A stretch of DNA of 64,000 nucleotides, from assembly GCA_027487815.1 (NCBI GenBank), contig JAIYCW010000020.1, positions 1 to 64,000 of the forward strand. The letters are read 5' to 3'. Positions within the stretch are counted from its first letter, which is position 1. Each line of letters begins with the position of its first letter. This document shows, one piece after another, positions 28,040 to 37,411 of this stretch. The notes beneath the pieces were generated by a model. It ran no database searches and was not told the origin of the DNA. It saw nothing but the letters and a program-made list of their open reading frames with translations. Position numbers and translations under genes: made by a program. This stretch comes from Burkholderiales bacterium. GTDB taxonomy: Bacteria; Pseudomonadota; Gammaproteobacteria; Burkholderiales; Burkholderiaceae_E.

Positions 28040-28453
28040 ATGGCCTACAGCGAAAAAGTCATCGATCACTATGAAAATCCGCGCAATGTCGGCGCGATGG
28101 ACAAGAGCGATCCAAGTGTTGGCACCGGCATGGTGGGCGCGCCCGCTTGCGGCGATGTAATGAAGCTCCAAATCAAGGTGAATGCTCAGGGCATCATCGA
28201 AGACGCGAAGTTCAAGACCTATGGCTGCGGCTCGGCCATTGCATCTTCTTCACTGGTCACTGAGTGGGTGAAAGGCAAATCCGTGGACGAAGCCGCGCAG
28301 CTGCGCAACACCCAAATTGCTGAAGAGCTGGCCTTGCCTCCAGTAAAGATTCATTGCTCGATTCTGGCCGAGGATGCGATTAAAGCGGCCGTGGAAGATT
28401 ATCGACGCAAGAACCCTGTAGTGGTTGATGAGCCCACTCAAGCTGCTGCTTGA
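28040..28453 (+). CDS. iscU: Fe-S cluster scaffold IscU
   Basis: Scaffold on which [2Fe-2S] and [4Fe-4S] clusters are built, 137 residues. The three cluster cysteines C37, C63 and C106 and H105 are in place, and LPPVK (99-103) is the HscA recognition motif. The C-terminus carries a short extra alanine-rich tail. It is preceded by AAGGGAAGAAATAA, a reasonable ribosome binding site. Confidence 0.98.
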   Translation: MAYSEKVIDHYENPRNVGAMDKSDPSVGTGMVGAPACGDVMKLQIKVNAQGIIEDAKFKTYGCGSAIASSSLVTEWVKGKSVDEAAQLRNTQIAEELALPPVKIHCSILAEDAIKAAVEDYRRKNPVVVDEPTQAAA

Positions 28454-28472
28454 GGCTGACGGAGAACCTTTG

Positions 28473-28796
28473 ATGAGCGTGAGTCTGACTCAAGCCGCGG
28501 CTACCCATGTGAGCCGCAACCTGGAGAAGCGGGGCAAGGGCTTTGGGCTTCGTCTGGGCGTTAAAACAACCGGCTGTTCTGGAATGGCCTACAAGCTCGA
28601 ATATGCAGATGCTGCGGCGCCAGAAGATTTGCAGTTTGAAAGTTTCGGCGTGCGGGTGTTGATTGATCCAAAAAGCCTTCCCTACATCGACGGAACCGAG
28701 CTTGATTTTGTACGCGAAGGGCTAAATGAAGGATTCAAATTCAACAACCCCAATGTCAAGAGCGAATGCGGTTGCGGCGAATCCTTTAACGTTTAG
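28473..28796 (+). CDS. iscA: Fe-S assembly protein IscA
   Basis: A-type carrier, 107 residues, that delivers iron or clusters, especially for [4Fe-4S] maturation. The three conserved cysteines are C35 ([15 protein letters not shown]) and C99/C101 (ECGCGESF). I chose ATG 28473 because GGAG lies 8 bases before it and the protein then starts like other IscA; the in-frame start at 28425 lies inside iscU. It is 20 bases after iscU. Confidence 0.97.
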   Translation: MSVSLTQAAATHVSRNLEKRGKGFGLRLGVKTTGCSGMAYKLEYADAAAPEDLQFESFGVRVLIDPKSLPYIDGTELDFVREGLNEGFKFNNPNVKSECGCGESFNV

Positions 28797-28799
28797 TCG

Positions 28800-29324
28800 A
28801 TGGGCCATCAGGCACTGCCCAAAGACCATTTTCAGTGGTTCGGGCTAACCCCGGGTTTTCAGGTAGATCTGGCTCAGTTGCAAAGCGCTTATCGCGCGGT
28901 GCAAAGTTCTGTGCATCCTGACCGTCATGCGGCTGGGTCCGACCAGGATCGGCGCCTGGCCATGCAAATGGCTACAGCAGCTAACGAAGCATTTTCTGTT
29001 TTGCGCGATCCGCTCAAACGGGCTGCTTACCTGTGCGAGATGCATGGCATCTCCGTAGAGGATTCAGCAGGGGCGGCTTTGGATAACGCGTTTCTAATGC
29101 AGCAAATGCAATGGCGCGAAGAAGCCGAAGAGGCACGCGCCCAGGGGCGCGAGGATCTGCTCGCGAACTTGCGCTCCGAGATACGCGAGCAGGAACTGGC
29201 CCTGCAGACCGAATGTGCGACACTGCTGGCCCCCGGCACGGGCGATATTCGAGCCGCCGCCGGACTGGTTCGGCGCTGGATGTTTTTGCGCAAGTTTTCC
29301 GCCGATTTGGCCCCTGTTTATTGA
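28800..29324 (+). CDS. hscB: Fe-S co-chaperone HscB
   Basis: J-domain protein that brings IscU to HscA and stimulates its ATPase, 174 residues. The HPD tripeptide is at 39-41 (SSVHPDRH), after [21 protein letters not shown]. The C-terminal three-helix bundle that binds IscU follows ([19 protein letters not shown]). The hscA frame overlaps its stop at TTGA, although I place the hscA start 15 bases further on. Confidence 0.96.
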   Translation: MGHQALPKDHFQWFGLTPGFQVDLAQLQSAYRAVQSSVHPDRHAAGSDQDRRLAMQMATAANEAFSVLRDPLKRAAYLCEMHGISVEDSAGAALDNAFLMQQMQWREEAEEARAQGREDLLANLRSEIREQELALQTECATLLAPGTGDIRAAAGLVRRWMFLRKFSADLAPVY

Positions 29325-29338
29325 TCAAGAAGAATTTC

Positions 29339-31237
29339 GTGGCGCTCCTGCAGATTTCAGAACCGGGTGAAACCCCTGATCCTCATCAGCGCAAGCGCGC
29401 TATTGGTATTGACCTCGGTACTACCAATTCTTTGGTTGCGACTTTGCGTCATGCACTGCCTGAGGTCATTGAGGACCATCTGGGTCATGCGCTGTTGCCT
29501 TCGGTTGTACGGTTTTCGCAAGATGGCGTTCAAGTCGGGCAAGAGGCCATGGAGCAAGCTGCGGTAGATCCTAAAAACACGATTGTTTCCGTAAAACGTT
29601 TGATGGGGCGCGGTTTTGCTGATGCGCTGGAACAAAGTCTTCCCTACGATCTGGTGGATGCGCCCGGGATGGTTCAGCTGAGTACCCGAGCCGGCCCGGT
29701 ATCGCCGATCCAGGTTTCTGCGGAAATTCTGCGCAAGCTGCGAGAACGAGCCGAACTGGCTTTGGCTGGCGACATTGATGGCGCGGTGATTACTGTGCCG
29801 GCCTATTTTGATGATGCTCAGCGTCAGGCCACGCGCGATGCTGCGCAGTTGGCTGGCCTCAATGTTTTGCGCTTGCTCAATGAGCCAACAGCTGCCGCAG
29901 TGGCCTATGGCCTGGATACCGGAGCCGAGGGCGTGTATGCAGTGTATGACCTTGGCGGTGGTACGTTTGATATCTCGATTCTGCGCTTGTCGCGCGGAGT
30001 GTTCGAAGTCATTGCCACAGGGGGCGACTCCTCGTTGGGCGGCGATGATTTTGACCTGCGATTGGTTGAGTGGGCCATTCGCGAAGCGGGTCTGGGCGAC
30101 ACGATCGATGGCTCGCGCCTGTCAGAAATCGCACAGGCGACAACCTGGCGCCAGCTGCTTTCCGAGGCTCGCCGTGTGAAGGAGGCCCTGTCCTCGCAAC
30201 CAATGGCAAGCATGCATGTGGTGCTGTCGGGCGATAACGAGATCAAGATTCCGCTGACTCGCGAGCGCTTTGAAGCGCTCACTAGTGATCTGGTCGAGAA
30301 AACCCTTTTGGCAACGCGTCGGGCTTTGGCGGATGCGCGGGACGCTTTGCAGGGCGAGCCCTTGAATTTAGAAGCGGTGGTGATGGTGGGCGGCTCGACT
30401 CGCATGCCGCAGGTGCGGCAGGCGGTGAAAGCCTTGTTCGGCCTGGAACCCTTTATTGGGCTGGATCCGGACAAGGTCGTGGCGATTGGCGCGGCACTGC
30501 AAGCCGATGCTCTGGTTGGTAACAAGACTGGGTCAGATGATTGGCTTTTGCTGGACGTGATCCCACTGTCGCTTGGTGTCGAAACGATGGGCGGTCTGGT
30601 CGAGAAGGTGATTGCCCGCAATGCCACTTTGCCGATTGCGCGTGCGCAGGAGTTCACCACATTCAAGGATGGGCAAACCGCTTTGGCGGTGCATGTGGTG
30701 CAAGGTGAGCGTGAATTGGCGAGTGAATGTCGTTCCCTTGGCCGCTTTGAGCTGCGCGGTATTCCACCGATGCCTGCCGGTGCTGCCCGCATCGTGATTA
30801 CCTATCAAGTGGATGCTGATGGCTTGCTCTCAGTATCGGCTTGCGAACAGACCTCGGGCGTCAAGGCTGCGATCACGGTGAAACCAGCTTACGGTTTGGA
30901 GGATTCGCAAATCACCGAGATGCTGCAAAGTGGCTTTGCCAAGGCCGAAACCGATATGCTTGAGCGTAGGTTGCGCGAGCAGCAGGTAGAGGCACAACGC
31001 TTGCTTGATGCTACCCGCGTCGCTTTGCATCACGATGGCGACCTGCTGAGCACGGATGATCGCACGCAGATTGATGCGCTGATGGATCGGCTCACCCAAA
31101 CGGCGCAAGGGTCAGACCACCAGGCGATCCGTGCTGCGGTTGAGGCTTTGGCGGCTGGTACCGAAACTTTTGCAATGCAGCGAATGAACCGTTCGATTCA
31201 GCGAGCCCTGAACGGTCAGCAAATTTCTTCACTCTGA
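29339..31237 (+). CDS. hscA: Fe-S assembly chaperone HscA (Hsp70 class)
   Basis: Specialised Hsp70 that releases clusters from IscU, 632 residues against the usual 620 or so. ATPase motifs are [58 protein letters not shown] and [10 protein letters not shown]. The substrate-binding domain begins after [13 protein letters not shown]. The frame is open upstream into hscB. I chose GTG 29339 because the protein then begins (M/V)[10 protein letters not shown], like other Burkholderiales HscA; the TTG at 29321 overlapping the hscB stop is the alternative. Confidence 0.95.
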   Translation: MALLQISEPGETPDPHQRKRAIGIDLGTTNSLVATLRHALPEVIEDHLGHALLPSVVRFSQDGVQVGQEAMEQAAVDPKNTIVSVKRLMGRGFADALEQSLPYDLVDAPGMVQLSTRAGPVSPIQVSAEILRKLRERAELALAGDIDGAVITVPAYFDDAQRQATRDAAQLAGLNVLRLLNEPTAAAVAYGLDTGAEGVYAVYDLGGGTFDISILRLSRGVFEVIATGGDSSLGGDDFDLRLVEWAIREAGLGDTIDGSRLSEIAQATTWRQLLSEARRVKEALSSQPMASMHVVLSGDNEIKIPLTRERFEALTSDLVEKTLLATRRALADARDALQGEPLNLEAVVMVGGSTRMPQVRQAVKALFGLEPFIGLDPDKVVAIGAALQADALVGNKTGSDDWLLLDVIPLSLGVETMGGLVEKVIARNATLPIARAQEFTTFKDGQTALAVHVVQGERELASECRSLGRFELRGIPPMPAGAARIVITYQVDADGLLSVSACEQTSGVKAAITVKPAYGLEDSQITEMLQSGFAKAETDMLERRLREQQVEAQRLLDATRVALHHDGDLLSTDDRTQIDALMDRLTQTAQGSDHQAIRAAVEALAAGTETFAMQRMNRSIQRALNGQQISSL

Positions 31238-31277
31238 GTTCGCTTCAGTTGTTTCTTATTCCAGTTCGGATCAGTGC

Positions 31278-31616
31278 ATGCCCGTCATAAAAGTTTTGCC
31301 CCATCCCAGTTTGTGTCCGGCCGGCGCCGAGTTTGAAGCGCCGCCAGGTACTGTGCTTTGTCGAGCCTTGCTTGCTCAGGGTATCGAGATTGAACATGCC
31401 TGTGAACTGTCCTGCGCTTGCACCACCTGCCATGTGATTGTTCGTGAAGGGTTGGCGCAGTTGCCGGGCGCCTCCGATTTGGAAGATGACATGCTTGATA
31501 AGGCCTGGGGACTCACATCGCAAAGTCGTTTGTCCTGTCAGATCGAGGTTCCTGCCCAAGGCCTGACAGTTGAGTTACCCAGATACACCCTGAACCATGC
31601 CCGCGAGGACCACTAA
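31278..31616 (+). CDS. fdx: Isc-type [2Fe-2S] ferredoxin
   Basis: Adrenodoxin-type ferredoxin, 112 residues, that supplies electrons to Fe-S assembly. The cluster ligands are C42, C48, C51 and C87 (HACELSCACTTCHV, later RLSCQIEV). SDLEDDMLDKAWGLT is the acidic helix that docks to IscS in relatives. It follows hscA by 40 bases and is four bases from iscX. Confidence 0.97.
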   Translation: MPVIKVLPHPSLCPAGAEFEAPPGTVLCRALLAQGIEIEHACELSCACTTCHVIVREGLAQLPGASDLEDDMLDKAWGLTSQSRLSCQIEVPAQGLTVELPRYTLNHAREDH

Positions 31617-31619
31617 GTC

Positions 31620-31826
31620 ATGGAGCAACAACTCAAATGGACTGACACCCTCGATCTGGCGATAGCCTTGGCGGAGGCTCATCCGGAGGTGGATCCGCGC
31701 ACCATTCGGTTCACCGATTTGCATGCCTGGGCAGTGGCCCTGCCTGAATTTGCGGATGATCCACAACGCTCGGGTGAAAAGATCCTGGAAGCGCTTCAAC
31801 AGGCCTGGATCGAAGAAATCGAATGA
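31620..31826 (+). CDS. iscX: Fe-S assembly protein IscX
   Basis: A 68-residue acidic protein that binds IscS and modulates cysteine desulfurase activity. KWTDTLDLAIALAEAHPEVDPRTIRFTDLHAWAV and the ending EALQQAWIEE are characteristic. It is the usual last gene of the isc operon, but here its TGA overlaps the ATG of sbtA (ATGA at 31823-31826), so the transcript very likely continues. Confidence 0.96.
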   Translation: MEQQLKWTDTLDLAIALAEAHPEVDPRTIRFTDLHAWAVALPEFADDPQRSGEKILEALQQAWIEEIE

Positions 31827-32758
31827 TCGATCCGATCGTTCTGTTTTTTATCATGGGCGTCATTGCCCGGCTGGCAAAAAGCGATTTGCGCTTGCCCGAA
31901 GCCCTGTATGAAACCTTGTCGATTTACTTGCTGCTGGCGATTGGCTTGAAAGGTGGCGCTGAGCTTGCCAAGCATGATCCGTCGTCCATCGTGGGCATGG
32001 GTCTTGCGGCAATCGCCTTGTCGGCGGTCATTGCCCTTCTCGCGTATCCGGCTTTGCGTTGGCTGGCCCGACAATCGCAGGTGGATGCCGCTGCAATTGC
32101 AGCCCACTATGGCTCAGTCTCCGTGGTGACATTTGCCGTGGGGCAGGGGATGGTTGCCGCTGCGGGTATTCCCGCCGAGCCGCAAATGGTGGTGTTGGTG
32201 GCATTGATGGAAACGCCCGGCATCATCGTGGGAATTTTGCTGGCCAAAGCAGGGCAAAAGGGCGGTGTGAATTGGCGGGCATTGGGTCATGAAACCGTAC
32301 TGGGCAAGGCGGTGTATCTCCTGATTGGAGGCATCGTGATCGGTGCGATTGCCGGTCCGGAAGGCCTGGCGCCCATCAAGCCACTTTTTACAGATTTATT
32401 CAAAGGCGTCCTCGCCCTATTTCTTCTGGAAATGGGTCTGGTGGCCGGCGGTCGTCTGGGTGATCTTCGTCGGGCCGGCTGGCCACTGGCAGTGTTCGCT
32501 GTCGGCGGGCCTTTGGTCTTCGCCGCGATGGGCTTGATGGTCGGGTACGGCCTGGGCCTTTCGGTGGGTGGGCAAGCGCTGCTGGCTACCTTGTGTGCGA
32601 GTGCTTCATACATCGCGGCACCTACCGCCATGCGGATGGCGGTGCCGGAAGCCAACCCAGCCCTCTCGATTGGCATGTCCTTGGGCATGACATTTCCCTT
32701 CAATGTCACGCTTGGCATACCGCTTTATATTTTTGCAGCCCAATGGTTAAACCGCTAA
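31823..32758 (+). CDS. sbtA: SbtA-family sodium-dependent bicarbonate transporter
   Basis: A 311-residue inner-membrane protein with about ten helices, of the family first known from the high-affinity Na+/HCO3- symporter of cyanobacteria. Family segments are IYLLLAIGLKGGAEL, AHYGSVSVVTFAVGQ, LMETPGIIVGILLA, FKGVLALFLLEMGLVAG and ASASYIAAPTAMRMAVPEANPA. It starts inside the iscX stop and ends with TAATG shared with sbtB, so the two are tightly coupled, as sbtA and sbtB are in cyanobacteria. Bicarbonate as substrate is inferred from the family. It could feed carboxylases in a heterotroph; no RuBisCO or carbonic anhydrase gene is in the window. Confidence 0.86.
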   Translation: MIDPIVLFFIMGVIARLAKSDLRLPEALYETLSIYLLLAIGLKGGAELAKHDPSSIVGMGLAAIALSAVIALLAYPALRWLARQSQVDAAAIAAHYGSVSVVTFAVGQGMVAAAGIPAEPQMVVLVALMETPGIIVGILLAKAGQKGGVNWRALGHETVLGKAVYLLIGGIVIGAIAGPEGLAPIKPLFTDLFKGVLALFLLEMGLVAGGRLGDLRRAGWPLAVFAVGGPLVFAAMGLMVGYGLGLSVGGQALLATLCASASYIAAPTAMRMAVPEANPALSIGMSLGMTFPFNVTLGIPLYIFAAQWLNR

Positions 32759-33060
32759 TGGAAAAACATCCGCGTACCTTGTTGGTGGTGATTGCTGAAG
32801 CTGCGATTGAGCGGCTATTGATTGCTGATGCCAAGCGCCTGGGGGCGCTCGGATACACCGTATATGAATGCCACGGCGGTGGCATTGCAGGTGATCGCGA
32901 GGGAGCCTGGGAGTTGGACCGCTCGATCTCGCTGAACTTTATTTGCACCGGCGAAATAGCCGAGCGCATCGCTGACCACATCTTGCGACAGTATTCGAAG
33001 AACTACGCGATTTCTATGTATGTGCATGAAGTCGGCGTGTTCCGCGCCGAGAAGTTTTGA
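32758..33060 (+). CDS. sbtB: SbtB-like PII family signalling protein
   Basis: A 100-residue protein resembling cyanobacterial SbtB, the PII-like regulator that binds adenine nucleotides including cAMP and inhibits SbtA. Shared landmarks are LLVVIAEAAIERLLIADAKR, GALGYTVYECHGGG, an ISLNFICTGEIAERIAD strand-helix, YSKNYAISMYVHEVGVFRAEKF at the end. Where I recall cyanobacterial proteins having GGKGSRN in the T-loop, this one has GGGIAGDREGAW, so ligand or partner contacts may differ. The C-terminal CxxxxxC redox loop is absent. It overlaps sbtA by one base and pnuC by four. Confidence 0.8.
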   Translation: MEKHPRTLLVVIAEAAIERLLIADAKRLGALGYTVYECHGGGIAGDREGAWELDRSISLNFICTGEIAERIADHILRQYSKNYAISMYVHEVGVFRAEKF

Positions 33061-33677
33061 CCTTTTTGCAGGCGCTCGATCAGTGGGCGCTATCAGCCGC
33101 CTGGAACGCATGGGGCCATCCAGTGAGCTGGCTCGAGCTCATCGCTTTTGTGCTGGCGCTGGGTTGCGTCATAGGTAACATCAGGCAAAGTCTTTGGGGC
33201 TGGCCGCTTGCGATTGCGAGCTGTTTTCTTTACGCCCATTTGTTTGCTCACCATCGTTTGTTTGGCGACGCCGGTGTTCAGGTATTTTTTGCTGTGATGT
33301 CGGCCTGGGCATGGTGGCAATGGCTGGTAGGTAAGCGAGATGCGCAGCATGTATTGAGTCCGATACGCCTTGAGCGCAAACAAAGGGTCGGTGTGGCTCT
33401 GGCATGGCTTGCGATGTGGCCAGTAATTTCACTCTTGTTGATGCGGTTCACTTCTTCGGACGTCCCGTGGTTTGATGGCTTTCTCACCGCGGGCAGTGTG
33501 ATTGGTCAGGTGCTTCTCGGTCGCAAGTATCTGGAAAACTGGGGGGTCTGGATGGTGGTCAATCTTGGCAGTATTGCGCTCTTTGCTATGAAGGGCTTGA
33601 TGCTCACGATGGTGCTTTACACCATCTTCTTGGTGTGTGCGGTGATCGGTTACCGGACGTGGCGAAAAGCCTGCTGA
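33057..33677 (+). CDS. pnuC: PnuC-type nicotinamide riboside transporter
   Basis: A 206-residue membrane protein with about seven helices that lets the vitamin B3 precursor nicotinamide riboside in by facilitated diffusion. Family marks are WLELIAFVLALGCVIGNIRQ, WGWPLAIASCFLYAHLFAHHRLFGDAGVQ-like sequence, WWQWL and LEN-W--W---N----ALFAMKGLMLTMVLYT. The start is TTG 33057, which overlaps the sbtB stop (TTGA). A kinase-type partner that would trap the imported riboside overlaps its end. Confidence 0.9.
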   Translation: MTFLQALDQWALSAAWNAWGHPVSWLELIAFVLALGCVIGNIRQSLWGWPLAIASCFLYAHLFAHHRLFGDAGVQVFFAVMSAWAWWQWLVGKRDAQHVLSPIRLERKQRVGVALAWLAMWPVISLLLMRFTSSDVPWFDGFLTAGSVIGQVLLGRKYLENWGVWMVVNLGSIALFAMKGLMLTMVLYTIFLVCAVIGYRTWRKAC

Positions 33678-34237
33678 TAATTGGTGCGGAGAGCACCGGT
33701 AAATCGACACTTGGGCGGGAGCTGGGGGCCGGCCTCGGGGCCTTAGTGGTTCCGGAGCGGCTGCGCCTATGGTGTATTGAACATGGCCGCACACCCCATG
33801 AATACGAACAGATGCAGCTCATGGTTGCGCAGATTGAGGATCACGCTGCTGCCCTCGAAGTCTGCAGGGCCCGCCAGATTGAATGGTGTGTGTTGGACAG
33901 TGGTCCCGCGATGACTGCGGCCTATAGCGAGTTTTACTTCGGTGACACATCGCTCTGGCCGGCAGCCTTCAAAGCTTTGGCTTCGGCGAGTGCTGTGGCG
34001 TGGTGCAGGCCTGCGGAAGTGTGGGTTGCCGATCCGGGCATGCGCGATGGTCCCGAGACGCAGCTCCAAGTTGATGTGATTCTTGCTTCGCGCCTGGCGC
34101 CCCGAATGACTTGGGTCGAGCATGGCGCGGCTCGAGGATTGGGTCCATGGCTTGATCAGATTCGGGCATGTACACCCAGCCGTATTCTTGTAGAGATTGG
34201 CTGTGCTTTTCACGATACAAAACCTGAGTTTGAATAG
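33659..34237 (+). CDS. NadR-like nicotinamide riboside kinase / P-loop ATPase
   Basis: A 192-residue P-loop protein resembling the C-terminal kinase domain of NadR, which phosphorylates nicotinamide riboside to NMN. Walker A is GAESTGKST (9-17), and the chain continues with VVPERLRLWCIEHGRTPHE, a DSGPAMTAAYSEFYFG segment in the Walker B region and DGPETQLQVD. I chose GTG 33659, 18 bases inside pnuC; a GTG at 33635 would add eight residues. Imported riboside would be phosphorylated at once, pulling transport through PnuC. Last gene of the isc-sbt-pnu chain. Confidence 0.83.
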   Translation: MAKSLLIIGAESTGKSTLGRELGAGLGALVVPERLRLWCIEHGRTPHEYEQMQLMVAQIEDHAAALEVCRARQIEWCVLDSGPAMTAAYSEFYFGDTSLWPAAFKALASASAVAWCRPAEVWVADPGMRDGPETQLQVDVILASRLAPRMTWVEHGAARGLGPWLDQIRACTPSRILVEIGCAFHDTKPEFE

Positions 34238-34246
34238 CAAAACTGG

Positions 34247-34277
34247 TTGACGGGGCAAATGCTGCAGTGCAACAATA
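34247..34277 (+). promoter_or_regulatory. Possible phaC promoter with TGC-rich element
   Basis: TTGACG (34247-34252) is a fair -35 with a weak ACAATA (34272-34277) 19 bases on. Between them lies TGCTGCAGTGCAACA (34260-34274). TGC-rich motifs of this kind are bound by PhaR in other PHB producers, so repression is possible, but the exact site in this lineage is not known to me. Confidence 0.3.
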
Positions 34278-34361
34278 GCGGCCAGATTAATCGCGCACAA
34301 TGACATCGCAACTGTTAATGGATGTCGGGAAAGCGCGAAGCTTGTCCCCTAGGAGACTCCT

Positions 34362-36122
34362 GTGCCAGCCCAGCCCCGATCGCGTGTTTCACGCCCTCAA
34401 GAAAAGCCTGCAGTTCGGTCCGGCCGCAAAGTGGCTGCGCGCCCGCCAGGAGCAGCAAAGCTAAAGTCTGCCGCGCCGGAGGTTGATGATAAGACTACCC
34501 AAACCGCCAATCCGTTTGAAGTGCTGGGTCAGTCGCTGCCCAGCATCGGGTTTCAGCCTGAGCAGCTCACCGCGCTACAAACAGAGTATTTCGAACGTAT
34601 TCAGGCCTACATGGACCAGGCGGCCAAGGGCGAAGCACCAGTGCTGAAAGACAAACGATTTGCCGATGCTTCCTGGGCTTCTCCCATGTTTGGATGGAAC
34701 GCGTCGATCTATTTGCTGAACGCCGAGTTTTTGCAGAAGATGGCCGACGCTGTGGTGGGTGATGAGCGCACCCGCGAGCGGATCCGCTTTGCAACTCAGC
34801 AATGGGTTGAGGCCCTATCGCCCTCCAACTTTTTGCTGAGTAATCCTGAAGCGCAACGCAGGTTGCTCGATACGCAGGGCAAGAGTTTGATGGATGGCCT
34901 GCAAAACATGCTGGGCGATCTGCAGAAAGGCAAGCTTTCGCAGACTGATGACAGCGCTTTCGAAGTGGGTCGAAATGTGGCCACCTCGCCCGGGCAGGTC
35001 GTGTTTGAAAATGAGCTGGTACAGCTGATTCAGTACACCCCCAGCACTGCCAAAGTCGGCGCCAAACCCTTGCTGATGGTGCCTCCGAGTATCAATAAGT
35101 TCTACATCCTTGATCTGCAACCCGAAAATTCCTTTGTTGCGCATGCGGTTGCCCAGGGCATCACTGTGTTCATGGTGTCGTGGCGCAATATTGGGCCCGA
35201 GCAAGGCCACCTCACCTGGGATGACTATCTTCAGTTGGGGGTGGTCGATACGATTGATGTGGTTCGGGAAATCTCGGGGCAGAAAACCATCAACGCGCTC
35301 GGCTTTTGCGTCGGCGGGACGATCCTTACCACCGCGCTTGCTGCTCTTGCAGCCAAAGGTCAGGAGCCGGTAGAAAGCCTGACTCTGATGACCACTCTGC
35401 TCGACTTCGAGGATCCGGGTGTGCTGGGCCTGTTTATCGATGAGCAACAGGTGCAGATGCGCGAACAGTTGCTTGGGCACGGTGGGGTATTGTCGGGCAA
35501 GGAGCTGGCCACGACATTTTCCTTCCTGCGCCCCAATGACCTGGTGTGGAACTATGTGGTCAACAACTATTTGAAGGGCGAAAAGCCGGTGCCCTTTGAC
35601 CTGCTCTATTGGAATGGTGACAGTACCAACCTGCCCGGGCCGATGTATGCCTGGTATTTGCGGCATATGTATTTGCAAAATGAGTTGCGTGAACCCGGCA
35701 AACTGACTTGCCTGGGCGTGCCGATTGATCTGCGAAACATCACCACCCCTACTTATGTGTTTGCTGCGCGAGAGGACCACATCGTTCCCTGGCAGGCGGC
35801 TTACCAGGCTACCCAGTTGCTCGGCGGCGAGGTTCGATTTGCACTGGGTGCCAGTGGACATATTGCTGGCACCATCAATCCTGCAGGTAAAAACAAGCGC
35901 AGTTACTGGCTGAGTGATGGGAAAAGCAAGACTGCTCCGGCCACAGCGCAGCCATGGTTTGATCTAGCTCAAGAACATCCCGGCAGTTGGTGGAATGATT
36001 GGAAGGTGTGGCTCGCGCCGCATCTTGGCGCAACCAAGCCGGTCGCCAAGTCCTTGGGTAATGCCAAGTTCAAGCCGATTGAGCCTGCTCCGGGTCGCTA
36101 TGTTAAGCAGCCTGCGCCCTGA
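34362..36122 (+). CDS. phaC: Class I poly(3-hydroxyalkanoate) synthase
   Basis: Polymerises (R)-3-hydroxybutyryl-CoA into PHB at the granule surface. The 586 residues have the lipase-like box GFCVGGT with the nucleophile C316; D472 (AAREDHIVPW) and H500 (ASGHIAGTINP) complete the triad. The start is GTG 34362, fixed by AGGAG six bases upstream; the first 50 residues are a basic, low-complexity lead typical of class I synthases. It begins the phaC-phaA-phaB-phaR cluster, 124 bases after the NadR-like gene. Confidence 0.97.
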   Translation: MPAQPRSRVSRPQEKPAVRSGRKVAARPPGAAKLKSAAPEVDDKTTQTANPFEVLGQSLPSIGFQPEQLTALQTEYFERIQAYMDQAAKGEAPVLKDKRFADASWASPMFGWNASIYLLNAEFLQKMADAVVGDERTRERIRFATQQWVEALSPSNFLLSNPEAQRRLLDTQGKSLMDGLQNMLGDLQKGKLSQTDDSAFEVGRNVATSPGQVVFENELVQLIQYTPSTAKVGAKPLLMVPPSINKFYILDLQPENSFVAHAVAQGITVFMVSWRNIGPEQGHLTWDDYLQLGVVDTIDVVREISGQKTINALGFCVGGTILTTALAALAAKGQEPVESLTLMTTLLDFEDPGVLGLFIDEQQVQMREQLLGHGGVLSGKELATTFSFLRPNDLVWNYVVNNYLKGEKPVPFDLLYWNGDSTNLPGPMYAWYLRHMYLQNELREPGKLTCLGVPIDLRNITTPTYVFAAREDHIVPWQAAYQATQLLGGEVRFALGASGHIAGTINPAGKNKRSYWLSDGKSKTAPATAQPWFDLAQEHPGSWWNDWKVWLAPHLGATKPVAKSLGNAKFKPIEPAPGRYVKQPAP

Positions 36123-36185
36123 AGTGAAACTAGTCTGAATCAGCCCGAGTATTCATCACCACAACGCAATTTATAGACGAGGACA

Positions 36186-37373
36186 ATGAAGATGGAACAA
36201 GCAGTCATTGTGGCAGCCGCCCGCACCGCGGTTGGCAAGTTTGGAGGAAGCTTAGCCGCAGTCAGCGCCCCTGAACTGGGCGCAACCGCGATTCGCGCCG
36301 TAATCGCACGCGCAGGGATCGATCCCGCCTTGGTCGATGAAGTGATCATGGGTCAGGTGCTCACTGCAGCTTCCGGTCAAAATCCGGCTCGCCAAGCCCT
36401 CATTAAAGCGGGCTTGCCCGTCACGATTCCTGCCCTGACGATTAACAAAGTCTGCGGCAGTGGTCTGAAAGCGGTGATGCTGGCAGCCCAGGCGGTAATG
36501 ACTGGGGCCGCCGAGGTTGTCGTCGCTGGTGGTCAGGAAAACATGAGCGCGGCTCCCCACGTGCTGATGGGTTCGCGAGATGGCTTCCGCATGGGCGATG
36601 CGAAGTTGGTCGATTCCATGATCGTGGATGGCTTGTGGGATGTGTATAACCAGTATCACATGGGCATTACCGCTGAGAATGTCGCCGCCAAATACGAAAT
36701 CTCACGCAGCCAGCAAGATGAATTTGCCGCATGGTCCCAGCAAAAAGCTGAGGCTGCGCTTAAGGCAGGCAAGTTCGCTGATGAGGTGGTGGCCGTGTCT
36801 ATCGCTCAACGCAAAGGCGATCCGCTGCAGTTTGTTACCGATGAATACATCAAGGCGGGTGTGACCTCCGAGAGCATCGGTGGGCTCAAGCCAGCCTTCA
36901 AGAAAGATGGCTCGGTAACGGCGGCTAACGCGTCAGGTATTAACGATGGCGGAGCAGCAGTGCTCGTGATGAGCGCTTCCAAAGCAAAAGCCCTGGGGCT
37001 GAAGCCCTTGGCGAGCATTGCATCATTTGCTTCAGCAGGTATCGATCCTTCAATCATGGGTATGGGGCCGGTGCCCGCAAGTCAGAAGGCCCTGAGCCGT
37101 GCTGGCTGGAGCACCAAGGATCTTGATCTGATGGAAATCAACGAGGCTTTTGCTGCACAAGCTTGCGCGGTGAACAAGGAAATGGGCTGGGCTACCGACC
37201 GTATCAATGTGAATGGCGGCGCGATTGCGATCGGGCATCCGATTGGTGCTTCCGGTTGCCGCATCCTTGTCACACTGCTTCATGAGATGCAGCGGCGCGA
37301 AGCCAAGAAGGGCTTGGCCTCGCTGTGTATCGGCGGCGGTATGGGTGTAGCCTTAGCCGTCGAGCGAAGCTAA
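36186..37373 (+). CDS. phaA: Acetyl-CoA acetyltransferase (beta-ketothiolase)
   Basis: Condenses two acetyl-CoA to acetoacetyl-CoA for PHB. The 395 residues show the acylated cysteine C90 ([12 protein letters not shown]), the histidine of [10 protein letters not shown] and the second cysteine in [12 protein letters not shown] 36186 and an in-frame ATG two codons on are both possible. It lies 63 bases after phaC and 38 before phaB. Degradative thiolases are excluded mainly by context. Confidence 0.95.
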   Translation: MKMEQAVIVAAARTAVGKFGGSLAAVSAPELGATAIRAVIARAGIDPALVDEVIMGQVLTAASGQNPARQALIKAGLPVTIPALTINKVCGSGLKAVMLAAQAVMTGAAEVVVAGGQENMSAAPHVLMGSRDGFRMGDAKLVDSMIVDGLWDVYNQYHMGITAENVAAKYEISRSQQDEFAAWSQQKAEAALKAGKFADEVVAVSIAQRKGDPLQFVTDEYIKAGVTSESIGGLKPAFKKDGSVTAANASGINDGGAAVLVMSASKAKALGLKPLASIASFASAGIDPSIMGMGPVPASQKALSRAGWSTKDLDLMEINEAFAAQACAVNKEMGWATDRINVNGGAIAIGHPIGASGCRILVTLLHEMQRREAKKGLASLCIGGGMGVALAVERS

Positions 37374-37411
37374 TTTAAAACCAAAATACTTAATTTTCAG
37401 GAGCACACATC

